Below are positions 1-8,774 of a DNA stretch of 38,209 nt, piece by piece. Made by a program: the position numbers and the translations under genes. Position 1 is the first letter of the stretch, and each line of letters opens with the position of its first letter. Source of the stretch: a virus; IMG/VR virus record IMGVR_UViG_3300025759_000243, positions 1 through 38,209 of that record, one strand, 5' to 3'. Under the pieces are notes generated by a model. It did no database searches, was not told the origin of the DNA, and was given only the letters and a program-made list of their open reading frames with translations.

Positions 1-374
1 ACTGATAAGTTTCCAGTTGTAATCTTGAAGATGTCACCAGAGTCGATTGTTTTAGATGTATCGAGTGGTGTGTGGAATAATAAGTTACCAGATGTTAAAG
101 CATCATGTATGCCAATGTGTGTTACTGTTCCCCATGAACCAGTTGCTGTTGGGAATGTCACATCAGCAGAGTTTGTAGATACACCGTTAGATGGAGCACC
201 AAATGTCACTGCTGTTCTTGCATATGAACCGCCTGATACTTCTGTACCTGTATCTGCATCTGTTGGGTCTGTTGTGTATAAAGATACATACACAGTTGCT
301 GGTGATGTATATGTTGTTGCTCTTAAAGTAGCATTAATTAATGCGTTCTCTAAAAAATTACTAAATTCAGCCAT
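1..374 (-). CDS. Minor tail protein, Gp80-like (partial, 3' end cut by the window)
   Basis: The reading frame starts at the ATG complementary to 372-374 and runs off the left edge after 124 codons, so the last few codons and the stop are missing. It is a diverged copy of the complete 128-residue gene at 37152-37538, beginning MAEFSNFLENALINA and keeping the central LYTTDPTDADTGTEVSGG stretch. The family is a small structural protein found beside tail-fibre genes in many aquatic phages; its exact role is not established. A reading frame on the opposite strand here is a shadow. Confidence 0.75.
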   Translation of the reverse strand, partial: MAEFSNFLENALINATLRATTYTSPATVYVSLYTTDPTDADTGTEVSGGSYARTAVTFGAPSNGVSTNSADVTFPTATGSWGTVTHIGIHDALTSGNLLFHTPLDTSKTIDSGDIFKITTGNLS

Positions 375-384
375 AATTGTTTCC

Positions 385-999
385 TTATGAAGTTGTTACG
401 TTTAATGTTGCACTAGAGAATGTTGCACCCTTATCATTTTCTCTAATATTTGCGATTGCTCTGTCATACATACTTGACCATACTGCGATTCTTTCATCGT
501 TCATTAAATATGGTTGTGCTTCTGCTAGAGTTGCATAGAGTAAAGCATCAGGGAAATATGCTAAATACACATTACTTGCTGTTGATGTGTCTATAAAGGT
601 AGGTTTAGCATAATAGAGTATTTGTACTGTTCTTGTTCCATCAGGAACTGGTGCAAATTGAAACTCAGCACCGAGCATAGTAAAGTGTGTAGGTATACCA
701 GATTCTGTTGTTTTACCATTTCTAAAGAATTTATCTGGTGTTTGAAATTCTAAGTTATATACAGGATTACCTTGTATATGTATTTCTCTTAACTCTAAAA
801 AGTCTACAGGAAATGCTATATTCTTATCTCCTGCAACTGTATTAGCAGTAGCTACTTTTAACATCTCTTGCACTCTTAAGTCACGAGATAAACGCTCTTG
901 TGCTAACTCAACAAAGTCTGGAATAACTGATGTTAAGTCTGACCTCGCAAGATAGTTTTCTACTGTCGTCACGAATGACGTATAGTTAGTAAATGCCAT
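385..999 (-). CDS. Head-tail adaptor protein, SU10-type (left copy)
   Basis: The 204-residue protein begins MAFTNYTSFVTTVENYLARSD and contains a predicted helical N-terminal half followed by a beta-rich FAPVPDGTRTVQILYYAKPTF segment. This pattern matches the phage adaptor family associated with SU10-like heads, which joins portal and tail. It differs from the copy at 37548-38162 at nine residues (positions 53, 56, 65, 82, 98, 102, 123 and two near 138-141), all in the middle third, while the first 52 and last 60 or so residues are identical. Family naming is from pattern memory. Confidence 0.75.
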   Translation of the reverse strand: MAFTNYTSFVTTVENYLARSDLTSVIPDFVELAQERLSRDLRVQEMLKVATANTVAGDKNIAFPVDFLELREIHIQGNPVYNLEFQTPDKFFRNGKTTESGIPTHFTMLGAEFQFAPVPDGTRTVQILYYAKPTFIDTSTASNVYLAYFPDALLYATLAEAQPYLMNDERIAVWSSMYDRAIANIRENDKGATFSSATLNVTTS

Positions 1000-1009
1000 T
1001 TAGGAATCC

Positions 1010-1546
1010 TTATTTGTGTTTTACGAATACAATGTAACCATTATCCATAGCAACTTCTCTCACGATTTCAAATCTTTCTTTTATCTTTGGTTGCCACCAT
1101 GTATAAGGTTGTTGTATCAGATGTGCATTTCTGCCATCTGGAAGTGTTTTTACTGCTGGACCGGTATGAATAGTAAATAGTCCATACTTTAATGTAACTC
1201 TTTTTAAATCATTTAATACATTATCAAGTAACTCAGGTTCAATATGCTCTAGAACGTCTATACAAGTTACAAATTGGCATGGCTCAGGTTCATCATCATA
1301 ATCAGGATTACTAGGCTCATATGCTGTGTAATTTACTTCTGATTTGATGCTATCTCGTAGTCTTAATTTACCTGCACCATAATCTAATAAGTCGGTTATC
1401 TTAAACTGGTTAATGATGTCGTCTACAATAGGAGCAAAGTAAGTAGATGCTATGCCATAGTTAGGGTTTTCATGCAGTTTAGCCTGCATTTCCCTGTATT
1501 CTTCAGATATTAATTGACTCAATGACTTCTTTCCATGTTTTATCAT
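1010..1546 (-). CDS. Class I SAM-dependent methyltransferase
   Basis: A 178-residue protein with a short Rossmann-type motif I (DYGAGKLRL, residues 55-63), an acidic residue after the second strand (AYEPS) and the motif CIDVLEHIEPELLDNVL typical of Methyltransf_11/23 proteins. The N-terminal EEYREMQAKLHENPNYG resembles phage-encoded members. It lacks the catalytic motifs of DNA adenine or cytosine methyltransferases, so a small-molecule or sugar substrate is more likely. Its first 44 bases overlap the end of the upstream TPR-glycosyltransferase, and the ribosome site is weak, suggesting translational coupling. With that neighbour it may modify a glycan of the virion or host surface; this is inference. 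Confidence 0.75.
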   Translation of the reverse strand: MIKHGKKSLSQLISEEYREMQAKLHENPNYGIASTYFAPIVDDIINQFKITDLLDYGAGKLRLRDSIKSEVNYTAYEPSNPDYDDEPEPCQFVTCIDVLEHIEPELLDNVLNDLKRVTLKYGLFTIHTGPAVKTLPDGRNAHLIQQPYTWWQPKIKERFEIVREVAMDNGYIVFVKHK

Positions 1547-2822
1547 CTTGATATTTTAAACTCATGTGTCTATACCATGGCATACTTGGTTGAGCATAAC
1601 GCCATTGATGGTATTTAGGAACTAGACAAGTAGTTTTAACACCTAACGCCGCCGAACAATGTAATGCTGTTGTATTTACACCAATAACTTCATCAAGTTC
1701 AGATATTAACGCTGCCGTATCGTCATAATCATCAGATTGAGTAGCGAAAGGGAAATATTTAACGCCATCAATATGTTTATTTTTATAGTCTAATGATACT
1801 AACGTAATATCATCTCTATCTAATAGAGGTTTTAAATCTTCTGCTGTTAATTCTCTACCTTTTTCATTTGTTCTTTTATTACCGCCATGTGTAGCAATAC
1901 CGATAACTTTACCTTTCCAACTATCAAACAACGCTCTCCACATGATTGCACGCTCTGGGTCGGCATATAAATAAGGTTTTCTAGGAAAGTCTTTATTATC
2001 ATGCCTAAAGAATTCAGGAAGTCCGCCTATTGCGCATCTATGGTCTAATTCAAACTTATCTAACCATTCAACGTTTTCTGATTGTCTTGTTCCGTGAACA
2101 AAAGCATCAGGAAAACTTCTTTGAAATAATCCTTTTAATTTTGGGTCGCAATCAATATGAACAGTGTTGCTAATAGCGATAGCATCATTAATGCAGTCAG
2201 CATAGAATATCTCATCACCTAATCCTTGCTCACCATATATCACAATGTTTTTATACGCTTGTCCTTCCCATCGTGATTCATCTTTATAGTGCCATTCTTT
2301 ACGGAATTTGCTATTAAGTGATTCACCCCAATGTTTCCAGCCATCTTTCCACTTGCCTTGTGCTAAATAAGCATGAGCCAAATTCATTTGTGCGTTCTTG
2401 TCATTTGGGTCTGCTTCTAATGCTAATTTACAAACTTCTTCTGCGTTTTTCCATTCAGATGTTTGTATAAAACTTGCTGCTGCGTTGCTATACGCTAATG
2501 CGTAGTTGTTATCTAGTTCAGCTGATTTTAAAAAATATGTAATAGCATCTTCAAAGTTATCCATTTCATGACAGGCTCTACCGAGTGAAGTCCATAATGC
2601 TTTATTGCTTGGGCTTTCTTGTAATGCACGTCTAAAGTATTGATAAGCTAATGCTGGTTGGTCACCCATCAAATGAATGTAGCCCATAAAATTTAATGTA
2701 GCATCATCATTTGGGTAATGTTCTAATACAGCGTTAATTAGCGGCAACGCTGCGCCGTAATCTTCTTTGTTGATTAAATCGTGTATTGCTAATTGAACTT
2801 GTTTAAGTTCGTTTTTATCCAT
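1503..2822 (-). CDS. TPR-repeat protein with C-terminal glycosyltransferase domain
   Basis: 439 residues. The first ~170 form about four to five tetratricopeptide repeats (for example FMGYIHLMGDQPALAYQYFR and SLGRACHEMDNFEDAITYFL). From ~190 the protein switches to a GT-B-like domain with IVIYGEQGLGDEIFYA, where the GLGDEI signature is shared with heptosyltransferase/GT9 and TPR-OGT-like bacterial proteins, and a late GVNTTALHCSAALGVKTTCLVP segment that would bind the nucleotide sugar. TPRs usually present a protein or glycan substrate. It overlaps the small gene upstream by 8 bases and the methyltransferase downstream by 44, so the pair probably act together. Target unknown. Confidence 0.75.
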   Translation of the reverse strand: MDKNELKQVQLAIHDLINKEDYGAALPLINAVLEHYPNDDATLNFMGYIHLMGDQPALAYQYFRRALQESPSNKALWTSLGRACHEMDNFEDAITYFLKSAELDNNYALAYSNAAASFIQTSEWKNAEEVCKLALEADPNDKNAQMNLAHAYLAQGKWKDGWKHWGESLNSKFRKEWHYKDESRWEGQAYKNIVIYGEQGLGDEIFYADCINDAIAISNTVHIDCDPKLKGLFQRSFPDAFVHGTRQSENVEWLDKFELDHRCAIGGLPEFFRHDNKDFPRKPYLYADPERAIMWRALFDSWKGKVIGIATHGGNKRTNEKGRELTAEDLKPLLDRDDITLVSLDYKNKHIDGVKYFPFATQSDDYDDTAALISELDEVIGVNTTALHCSAALGVKTTCLVPKYHQWRYAQPSMPWYRHMSLKYQDDKTWKEVIESINI

Positions 2823-3141
2823 GATTCTTCGTGGTTGTTTTAAGCCACGGGTAATTAGTATTAATTTCTTTTAATAATTCTTTTGTTTGGTCTTTATTGT
2901 AGATGTCTATACCTTTTTGTTTCAGTTGCATCTCAATAATTGGAGGGATACTTGCATAATGTACCCAAGATTCTTTTACACCTTTTGCCCATTGTTCAGG
3001 ATTGTTTCTAACTTGTTTTAACTTTTCTACTAATGCTGTTGCATCTTGCACACTATGAATCATATGCACATCTTTAGATGGGTCATAATCATAATATTGC
3101 GTGATTCCTGTTACTGGGTCTTTATCAAAAAATATTGCCAT
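2815..3141 (-). CDS. Conserved phage protein downstream of the capsid gene
   Basis: 108 residues, MAIFFDKDPVTGITQYYDYDPSKD at the start, with a helical centre (QDATALVEKLKQVRNNPEQWAKG). Proteins with this opening lie near the capsid gene in many podovirus-like aquatic phages, but I know of no proven function. It follows the capsid gene after a 49-base gap holding a hairpin, and overlaps the TPR-glycosyltransferase start. No good Shine-Dalgarno is visible before the ATG. Confidence 0.65.
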   Translation of the reverse strand: MAIFFDKDPVTGITQYYDYDPSKDVHMIHSVQDATALVEKLKQVRNNPEQWAKGVKESWVHYASIPPIIEMQLKQKGIDIYNKDQTKELLKEINTNYPWLKTTTKNHG

Positions 3142-3149
3142 AATAAAAT

Positions 3150-3171
3150 AGAGGGATATTTCTATCCCCCT
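3150..3171 (-). terminator. Hairpin after the major capsid gene
   Basis: The strands AGAGGGATA (3150-3158) and TATCCCCCT (3163-3171) form a nine-pair stem with one G-U pair and a four-base loop. Read on the minus strand, it lies about 20 bases after the capsid stop and is followed by an AT-rich run (ATTTTATT) rather than a long U tract. It may act as a partial terminator or an mRNA-stabilising hairpin that sets capsid expression apart from later genes. A TATAAT hexamer lies just before it, but no good -35 accompanies it. Confidence 0.5.
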
Positions 3172-3190
3172 ATTATAACATTAAATGCTA

Positions 3191-4147
3191 TTAAGCACCA
3201 ACGCCTTGAACTTTAGCATGAGCGTCTGGGTTGTTAACAACCAAGCAGTACTCTGCTGTCATCAAGTATTTAGAAGAATCACCAGTTTTTGCTAGTTCTT
3301 CTTTTGTGATTGGGCGTAAAGATGCTACACCAACGTATTGTGGGTCTAAGCATAATACCGCTTGGTCACGCATGAATCTATCTAATTTCACTGTGTGATT
3401 ACCATAGTCAGAAACGTAAACGTCTGCTGCTGCAGTAATAACAGCTTCACTTGTGCCATTTACCATATGACGTTTCTCTGCGATACCTGCGAAAGCTGAG
3501 AAAAGTTTTTTGTTTTTAGATGACATTAAGATAGTTGTTGGCTCACCGCCGTCTAACCATGCTGCTTCTAAAGCTGATTTTAAATCTGCTTCAACGAAAG
3601 TACCTGCTGTACCATCTGTTGGTGCTGCAACTGTTCCTGATGAAAAACCAGGAGTAGTAGCTGTTGAAGCTGCTGTTGCTTTGATGCTGTTACCAGCAAT
3701 CCATGATTCGATACCTGCTGAAGAACGAGCTGTACCTGCGCCACCTGCTGATGATGCTTGGTTACGCACTAAAGCAAATTCCATATCACGTTTAAGTTCT
3801 TTACCAGCTTTCATTAATTGGTAAGCAACTTCTGATTTTCTGCCATACTTTTTAACAACGTCAAATGTGTTAGAAATTTGCACAGTTTTACGTGAAATCT
3901 GTGTGTAGTTACCTAATACAGTTGTTGCTGCTAAAGTAGCATATGAAGCGTCATCACCCTCTAACTGAGCATTTGCCGCTGCTGCTGCTAACACGTCAGT
4001 TTGCCATTGGTGATATGTTTGTCCTGCTGTTGATTTCTTTGCCATAGAAAGCAAAGGTGTTTCTTCTGGTGAAATATCGTAGATAATATCTTCAAAATCT
4101 TCTGCGATACCTGCACCTGTATAACTATTGGTAGCTGATACTGCCAT
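3191..4147 (-). CDS. Major capsid protein, DUF5309/SU10-type
   Basis: 318 residues. The N-terminal AEDFEDIIYDISPEETPLLS followed by a conserved helical region (VAYQLMKAGKELKRDMEFALVRNQ, ~128-151) and the C-terminal AVLCLDPQYVGVASLRP and GDSSKYLMTAEYCLVVNNPDAHAK segments are characteristic of the HK97-fold capsid family of phage SU10. ATG choice is supported by AAGGAG eight bases upstream. It sits directly after the acidic scaffold gene, the usual order of portal, scaffold, capsid. An alanine/glycine/threonine-rich stretch (~150-185) may be a surface-exposed loop. Confidence 0.9.
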   Translation of the reverse strand: MAVSATNSYTGAGIAEDFEDIIYDISPEETPLLSMAKKSTAGQTYHQWQTDVLAAAAANAQLEGDDASYATLAATTVLGNYTQISRKTVQISNTFDVVKKYGRKSEVAYQLMKAGKELKRDMEFALVRNQASSAGGAGTARSSAGIESWIAGNSIKATAASTATTPGFSSGTVAAPTDGTAGTFVEADLKSALEAAWLDGGEPTTILMSSKNKKLFSAFAGIAEKRHMVNGTSEAVITAAADVYVSDYGNHTVKLDRFMRDQAVLCLDPQYVGVASLRPITKEELAKTGDSSKYLMTAEYCLVVNNPDAHAKVQGVGA

Positions 4148-4157
4148 AATAAACTCC

Positions 4158-5168
4158 TTAAATCATTTGTTCAATTAATTTTGATGCTAATTCTGAGCTA
4201 CCTGATTTACGTAATTGTTCACGTATTTTCTTGGTAGATGAAGTAGCTTTCTGTTTTGGGTCTTTTGAACTCGGTTTCACTACGGGTTTGGCACTATTGA
4301 CCTTTTTCTTTATGACTGGTTTTTTATTCTTTTGAAATTCTCGCCATTGCCTTGCATCGTTCAACACTTCGATGTGTCGTGGGTCAGTAATACCTGATAG
4401 TTCGTCATCAGAAAAGTTATACTCCTTTGCTGTCGAGATAATTTTTTGGATAGTCTCAGGACTCCAATTTGGTATCTTTTTAGCTAAAGTTTCTTGACCT
4501 TTTTTGATACGCTCAGCTAGTGCTGACTGGTGTTTATTTAACGCTTCTTGCTTTTTGGCTTCGAACTGTGAAACTGCTTCGTTACGAATTTGCTGTAACT
4601 GATTATACTGCATAAAGAGTTTTTGTGCCTCTACGAAATCACTATCAGTCAGCTGTTGCCAATCCACATCTTTATATTGTTCCAACTGTTGGTCTAGTGA
4701 TTCGATTTTCGCTACATCTTTAATTAACAAATTATTAAGTTGCTGCTGTTCAACGAATAATTTTTCTTGCGTTTTTAATTGCTGTTCTAACGCTTCTAAA
4801 CTTTTACGCTGTTCTGCAACTTCTTGAGTTTTCTTAGTGTAGTCAAGTCCTTGTTGTGCTAATGCCACGACTTCGTCAAGAGGTTTCTCAATTTCTTCAC
4901 CATTAACTTTTAACTTAACAATTTCAGATGGTTGTTCTTCATCAGAATCATCTTCTTCTGTTTCGTCATCAGTTTCTAGTTCTTCATCTTCGGCGGCTTC
5001 AACTTCATCTACTTCTTCTTCAACGTCAGTATCTTCAGTTTCTTCTTCTTCCACCTCAACTTCTTGTGGTTCTTCTTCAAGATTTAATTCTTGTTGGTCG
5101 TCTTGAATATCACCAAGCATCGCCTCTAAGCGACTTTGTGGTGACTCCATATTTGGTTGGTCAGCCAT
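4158..5168 (-). CDS. Scaffolding protein
   Basis: 336 residues. Residues ~20-80 are almost entirely Glu/Asp, followed by a short beta segment (IVKLKVNGEEIEKPLDEVVALA), a long coiled coil (~110-225, rich in Gln/Leu/Lys) and a basic tail (KKPVIKKKVNSAKPVVKPSSK). Acidic, coiled-coil, basic-tailed proteins placed between portal and capsid genes are typical scaffolds that guide procapsid assembly. No catalytic motif is seen. The gene is 10 bases upstream of the capsid gene. Confidence 0.85.
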   Translation of the reverse strand: MADQPNMESPQSRLEAMLGDIQDDQQELNLEEEPQEVEVEEEETEDTDVEEEVDEVEAAEDEELETDDETEEDDSDEEQPSEIVKLKVNGEEIEKPLDEVVALAQQGLDYTKKTQEVAEQRKSLEALEQQLKTQEKLFVEQQQLNNLLIKDVAKIESLDQQLEQYKDVDWQQLTDSDFVEAQKLFMQYNQLQQIRNEAVSQFEAKKQEALNKHQSALAERIKKGQETLAKKIPNWSPETIQKIISTAKEYNFSDDELSGITDPRHIEVLNDARQWREFQKNKKPVIKKKVNSAKPVVKPSSKDPKQKATSSTKKIREQLRKSGSSELASKLIEQMI

Positions 5169-5185
5169 ATTATTTCCTTTTTAAG

Positions 5186-5458
5186 TTATTTGACGGCTCT
5201 AAGGTGTCCGTCGTCTACCTGCATCTTAGCCATTTTACCTGTTTGCATTATGCTTGTCATGGATTTTTCAATCTGACTTAACACTTGCAAGGCAATAACC
5301 AATCTATTATGTGTTGTTTCATCACTTAACGGACTGGTTTGCATAGCTTCAATGATATGCTCTTTTACTTTAGCGTATGCTTCTTTATATAACTCATCAT
5401 TGAGTATTTTGTCAGCACGTTCGCCTCTTGTTATTTCTTCGTATGTTTTATCTGCCAT
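5186..5458 (-). CDS. Small helical protein between portal and scaffold
   Basis: 90 residues, predicted nearly all helical (YEEITRGERADKILNDELYKEAYAK, then ALQVLSQIEKSMTSIMQ). The ATG overlaps the portal stop by one base, so it is translated with the portal. Similar short proteins occupy this slot in podovirus-like phages and are usually left as hypothetical; a role in head assembly is inferred from position only. Confidence 0.65.
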   Translation of the reverse strand: MADKTYEEITRGERADKILNDELYKEAYAKVKEHIIEAMQTSPLSDETTHNRLVIALQVLSQIEKSMTSIMQTGKMAKMQVDDGHLRAVK

Positions 5459-7518
5459 TATCTAATTCCTACTTGAGCTTTTAACTGTGCGATTGCCATA
5501 TCTGTTTCTGCTTTTAACTGAGCTTTGAATCTTTCTAGTTCAGCTTGAGCGGCAATCTTCTCACGTTCTATTGTAACATCATTTGATGAACGTAGTTGCT
5601 CTTGTTGTAGGTTTGCTTCTGCTTTGGCTTGAGCAATTTGTAAATCACCTTGTGCTTTTTCACGCTCAATAGCCAACTGTCCTTGAACTAATGCTTCTTG
5701 AGGATTTGGTTGTTGAGGCTGTGGCGGTGTATTGCTTGGGTCATTCCAGAACTCATCTGGGTTTTTAAATCCAGCGTTCTGTGTTAGTTTAGATAACGCA
5801 TTGTAAATTTTAGTTTTATCTGTTAACCCAACTTGGATAGCTTCTTTTTGCATTTGTAAAATAGTATTTAAATGCAGTAACTGTTGGTCTTTGTTTCCTG
5901 CGCCGAGACCTACAGAAATAGATAAGTCTTTACGATTTTTCCATGCTCTTGGGTCAATTTCTACCCATCTGTTTCTTAGTCTTACAATATCAGGTTTAGT
6001 TACATTCTTTCTTACTAATCTGTGAACAAGTAAGAATAAATCTTTAACACCTGTTTCTGCAAATGTTCTAGCAACTAACTCTAAACGCTGTTGAGCCGCT
6101 GACATGATTTGTTGAACGCCTGTTGCAGTTTTATTTAAACTGTTAGAATCTAAACCTTGATTATATGCTGTAATACCTGTTCTTTTTTCTTTCATGTCGT
6201 CCATATATTCCACCATTTGGAATGATGTTGGTGGGAATGGAGCATGAGCCATTGGCATAATTGCTGAAGCTGGGTCGCCATCAACACGCACAACGCCACC
6301 CGGACGGGAAGTCAACATATCATCTAAATTAACTCGGTCAGAGATAGCATATCTTCCGTTATTAGATAAATACATATTATCTAATTGACCTCTGATTAAT
6401 GTAGATTTAATCATTTGAATATCACGAGTAAGGTCTGTATAAGAACGTCCAACGTGCCTATGAGGCATTAACATAGGAGATACACAAGCAAATGGAACGT
6501 GGTCGCATGATTCATCACGATAGATAATTCTGTTACCTACTAATACGAGACGTTGTCTTTCGCCATTTATTTTAATGTAAGTATCACGAACCAATACGTC
6601 AGAAGTATCTACGGCTCTATCATATTGTTCTGAATATATATCACGAGCATTAGATTCAATTTCAAACTCATCTAACTCTGCCATAATTTCGTTGATTTCA
6701 TCTTCATCAACATCAAATATTTGTGCAACTTCTGATGGGTGCATGAGTTCACGATGTTGAACGAAACGTGCTGTATTTAAATCTGTTCCGATACAGTCAA
6801 CAGATACCATAATATTTTCAGGTGCTACATTTTTAACTTTAATTTCACCATTAACTTCTTTGACTGCTATTTTAACGTTATGAAGCATCGGTACTTCAAA
6901 CGCCTGCATTGATGTTTGTTCTATTGTGATATTGCCATCATCTCTTTGAATATCAGGAGGAGTTTGCATCTCAGGTGTTAATGGCATTTTAGGAGCAGAT
7001 GGGTCAGGATAGGATTCGTGCTCTAATATCTCAATATTATCATCTTGAGCCAACATATCTAATTGTTGGTCAGTTAATCCTTCATATTCTTCTTCTTCTA
7101 TTTCTTCTTCTTCTTCGTAATATGCTTTCACGTATCCGTTTTTAGAAAGAAGTGCATCTTTAAACCAAACATACATTAATTCAAACCCATTGTTTTTTTC
7201 CATAACAACGTGATTAACATAATCAGTTTCTTGGTCTGCTGATTCTACATCTTCTGGGTTTTTAGGTTCAAATCTAACGACTTCATCGCCGGATACAAAC
7301 ACTTTAAGCAGCTGTGGTAAAGCAGATTCAACAGTGTCTTGAACGTCATAGGAGACTACCTGTGAACGTCCTTCTATTTCATTACCGAATGGCTCACCGA
7401 GATAATAATTAATTGCCTCAGCACGCTCAGCTGATAATGCTGCGTCATTGATACCATAAGCAATCTGTTCTTCGTTATCTATTTTGCTCAGTATCTGTTC
7501 GTCAGTTAGTTTTTCCAT
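5458..7518 (-). CDS. Portal protein, P22-like
   Basis: 686 residues, close to the ~725 of P22 gp1 and much larger than siphovirus portals. It opens with LTDEQILSKIDNEEQIAYG and LSAERAEAINYYLGEPFGNE, then SVVSYD-type core text (RSQVVSYDVQDTVESALPQLLKVF), and a conserved C-terminal core with ITAYNQGLDSNSLNKTATGV. The last ~90 residues are a glutamine-rich coiled coil (barrel-like helix). The dodecameric portal forms the DNA channel and docks terminase and adaptor. It abuts the TerL gene with a one-base overlap. Confidence 0.9.
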   Translation of the reverse strand: MEKLTDEQILSKIDNEEQIAYGINDAALSAERAEAINYYLGEPFGNEIEGRSQVVSYDVQDTVESALPQLLKVFVSGDEVVRFEPKNPEDVESADQETDYVNHVVMEKNNGFELMYVWFKDALLSKNGYVKAYYEEEEEIEEEEYEGLTDQQLDMLAQDDNIEILEHESYPDPSAPKMPLTPEMQTPPDIQRDDGNITIEQTSMQAFEVPMLHNVKIAVKEVNGEIKVKNVAPENIMVSVDCIGTDLNTARFVQHRELMHPSEVAQIFDVDEDEINEIMAELDEFEIESNARDIYSEQYDRAVDTSDVLVRDTYIKINGERQRLVLVGNRIIYRDESCDHVPFACVSPMLMPHRHVGRSYTDLTRDIQMIKSTLIRGQLDNMYLSNNGRYAISDRVNLDDMLTSRPGGVVRVDGDPASAIMPMAHAPFPPTSFQMVEYMDDMKEKRTGITAYNQGLDSNSLNKTATGVQQIMSAAQQRLELVARTFAETGVKDLFLLVHRLVRKNVTKPDIVRLRNRWVEIDPRAWKNRKDLSISVGLGAGNKDQQLLHLNTILQMQKEAIQVGLTDKTKIYNALSKLTQNAGFKNPDEFWNDPSNTPPQPQQPNPQEALVQGQLAIEREKAQGDLQIAQAKAEANLQQEQLRSSNDVTIEREKIAAQAELERFKAQLKAETDMAIAQLKAQVGIR

Positions 7519-8774
7519 TAAACAATTCCCATGTTAGAGTAATGTATCTCTTGATTTTTCCATGACTCATTGGTCATTTTATCTGCTGATACACATAAAT
7601 ACCTAAAAGCATCTGCGCCATGCGAATACTCATCATGAACAGGTGCTGTCGGTTCGTTAGTAGTGTTGTTAATATTACGTCTGTAATGTTTTAAACAGTC
7701 AATCAAACGATTGGCTGACTTATCAAAATAAACTTTATGAAAGTTCATTCTTGCTAATTTAATTCCTGATTCTATGTCAAGTTTAGGAACGATTCTAATA
7801 TCCCAGCCTTGCTTTCTCATGATATCTTCTGCTGATATACCATATTTGAAATCTTTTGACTGACCATCATGTGGTAAGAACATCGTTCCCCAGTTATATT
7901 GCATATCTTTTAACTGTGCTGAATAACTGTCTAGAGTTCTGTGGTCATCTTCTATGTAACCAATGACTCTTAAATCTGATACGCCTTTCTGAACCATGAT
8001 AATCGACATACTATCATTCCAGCCTAAATCCATAACAACGTGAACTTTCAGCATAGGGTCATAAGGAACATTAGTTATTCTTCCTTGCTCTTGTGCATCT
8101 CTTATTTCGTCAGCATATATTGCTCCGTCAACTGCTGACTTACATTCACCCTCCCATATATTTTCATAATCAGGACTGTTTGCTCTTGAATGTAATCTTT
8201 CTTGGTCTAACACATCAGGAAACCATGGATTGTCTGACCAATTAACTTTTCTAACAACTGAGTTTTCAGGTGGGTGAACTACAAATCTAGTATAAGTATC
8301 ATCAGTATCTAAATCAGGGTTAAATGTTACCCATATTTCTGAGTCAGGTTTACGTATTGTTGGTATTAATATATCCCATGAGCGTTTACTAACAGTCTGT
8401 GCTTCCTCAATCCAGCATATATCTACACCTTCAAAAGATTTAATACTTTCTACTGTGTTGTTAGCAAGACCTGTGAAGTTTATTTGACTTCCGTTTACGC
8501 CTCTTATTTCAGTTTCTAGCACTTCATAAAAAGCACCATAACCCATTGACTGTATTTGGTCTGATAATAATTGATGAACTGATTGTTTAATAGAGCGTTG
8601 AACTTCCCTTGCACATAATATACGTAAAGGTTTTTTTGCCGCCTCTATTAATAATGCTCTAGCAAATCCCCATGACTTACCACTACCTCGACCACCATAC
8701 GCTACTTTGTATCGATGAGGTTGAAATAAGAATTGAAGTTTACTCGGAAACTTCTTCGTCTCTGGGTTCTGCAT
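7518..8774 (-). CDS. terL: Terminase large subunit, Terminase_3 family
   Basis: 418 residues. Walker A is GGRGSGKS (27-34), Walker B with catalytic carboxylate is VDICWIEEAQ (117-126), and the motor coupling region has WVTFNPD. The C-terminal RNase H-like nuclease has VVMDLGWNDS (~249-258) and DGQSKD. The enzyme packages DNA by ATP hydrolysis and cuts concatemers; this subfamily mostly does headful packaging, which agrees with the overlapping genome ends. The start overlaps the end of the small-subunit gene by 35 bases. Confidence 0.92.
   Translation of the reverse strand: MQNPETKKFPSKLQFLFQPHRYKVAYGGRGSGKSWGFARALLIEAAKKPLRILCAREVQRSIKQSVHQLLSDQIQSMGYGAFYEVLETEIRGVNGSQINFTGLANNTVESIKSFEGVDICWIEEAQTVSKRSWDILIPTIRKPDSEIWVTFNPDLDTDDTYTRFVVHPPENSVVRKVNWSDNPWFPDVLDQERLHSRANSPDYENIWEGECKSAVDGAIYADEIRDAQEQGRITNVPYDPMLKVHVVMDLGWNDSMSIIMVQKGVSDLRVIGYIEDDHRTLDSYSAQLKDMQYNWGTMFLPHDGQSKDFKYGISAEDIMRKQGWDIRIVPKLDIESGIKLARMNFHKVYFDKSANRLIDCLKHYRRNINNTTNEPTAPVHDEYSHGADAFRYLCVSADKMTNESWKNQEIHYSNMGIV

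Larger units (their letters stand above)
1..1046. repeat. Left terminal near-repeat (overlap with right end)
   Basis: This segment aligns with 37165-38209, with one single-base indel near 381 and about 90 mismatches by hand count. Divergence is patchy: the Gp80-like gene portion differs by about 12-13%, positions 401-550 and 860-1046 are almost identical, and 550-860 is variable. Both copies run from the Gp80-like gene through the adaptor gene into the end of the methyltransferase gene. The simplest reading is a circular or circularly permuted genome whose assembled ends came from two co-existing variants. A true tandem duplication is the alternative. Confidence 0.9.

Noticed and set aside
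25-390. Plus-strand reading frame over the left end
   Set aside because: It is opposite to the Gp80-like gene, whose protein matches the complete copy at the right end. No ribosome site.
1010-1546. DNA methyltransferase that could feed the TET/JBP enzyme
   Set aside because: It has no catalytic PC or DPPY-type motif; it fits a small-molecule methyltransferase better.
3510-3824. 104-codon plus-strand frame in the capsid gene
   Set aside because: Antisense shadow of the capsid gene without a start signal.
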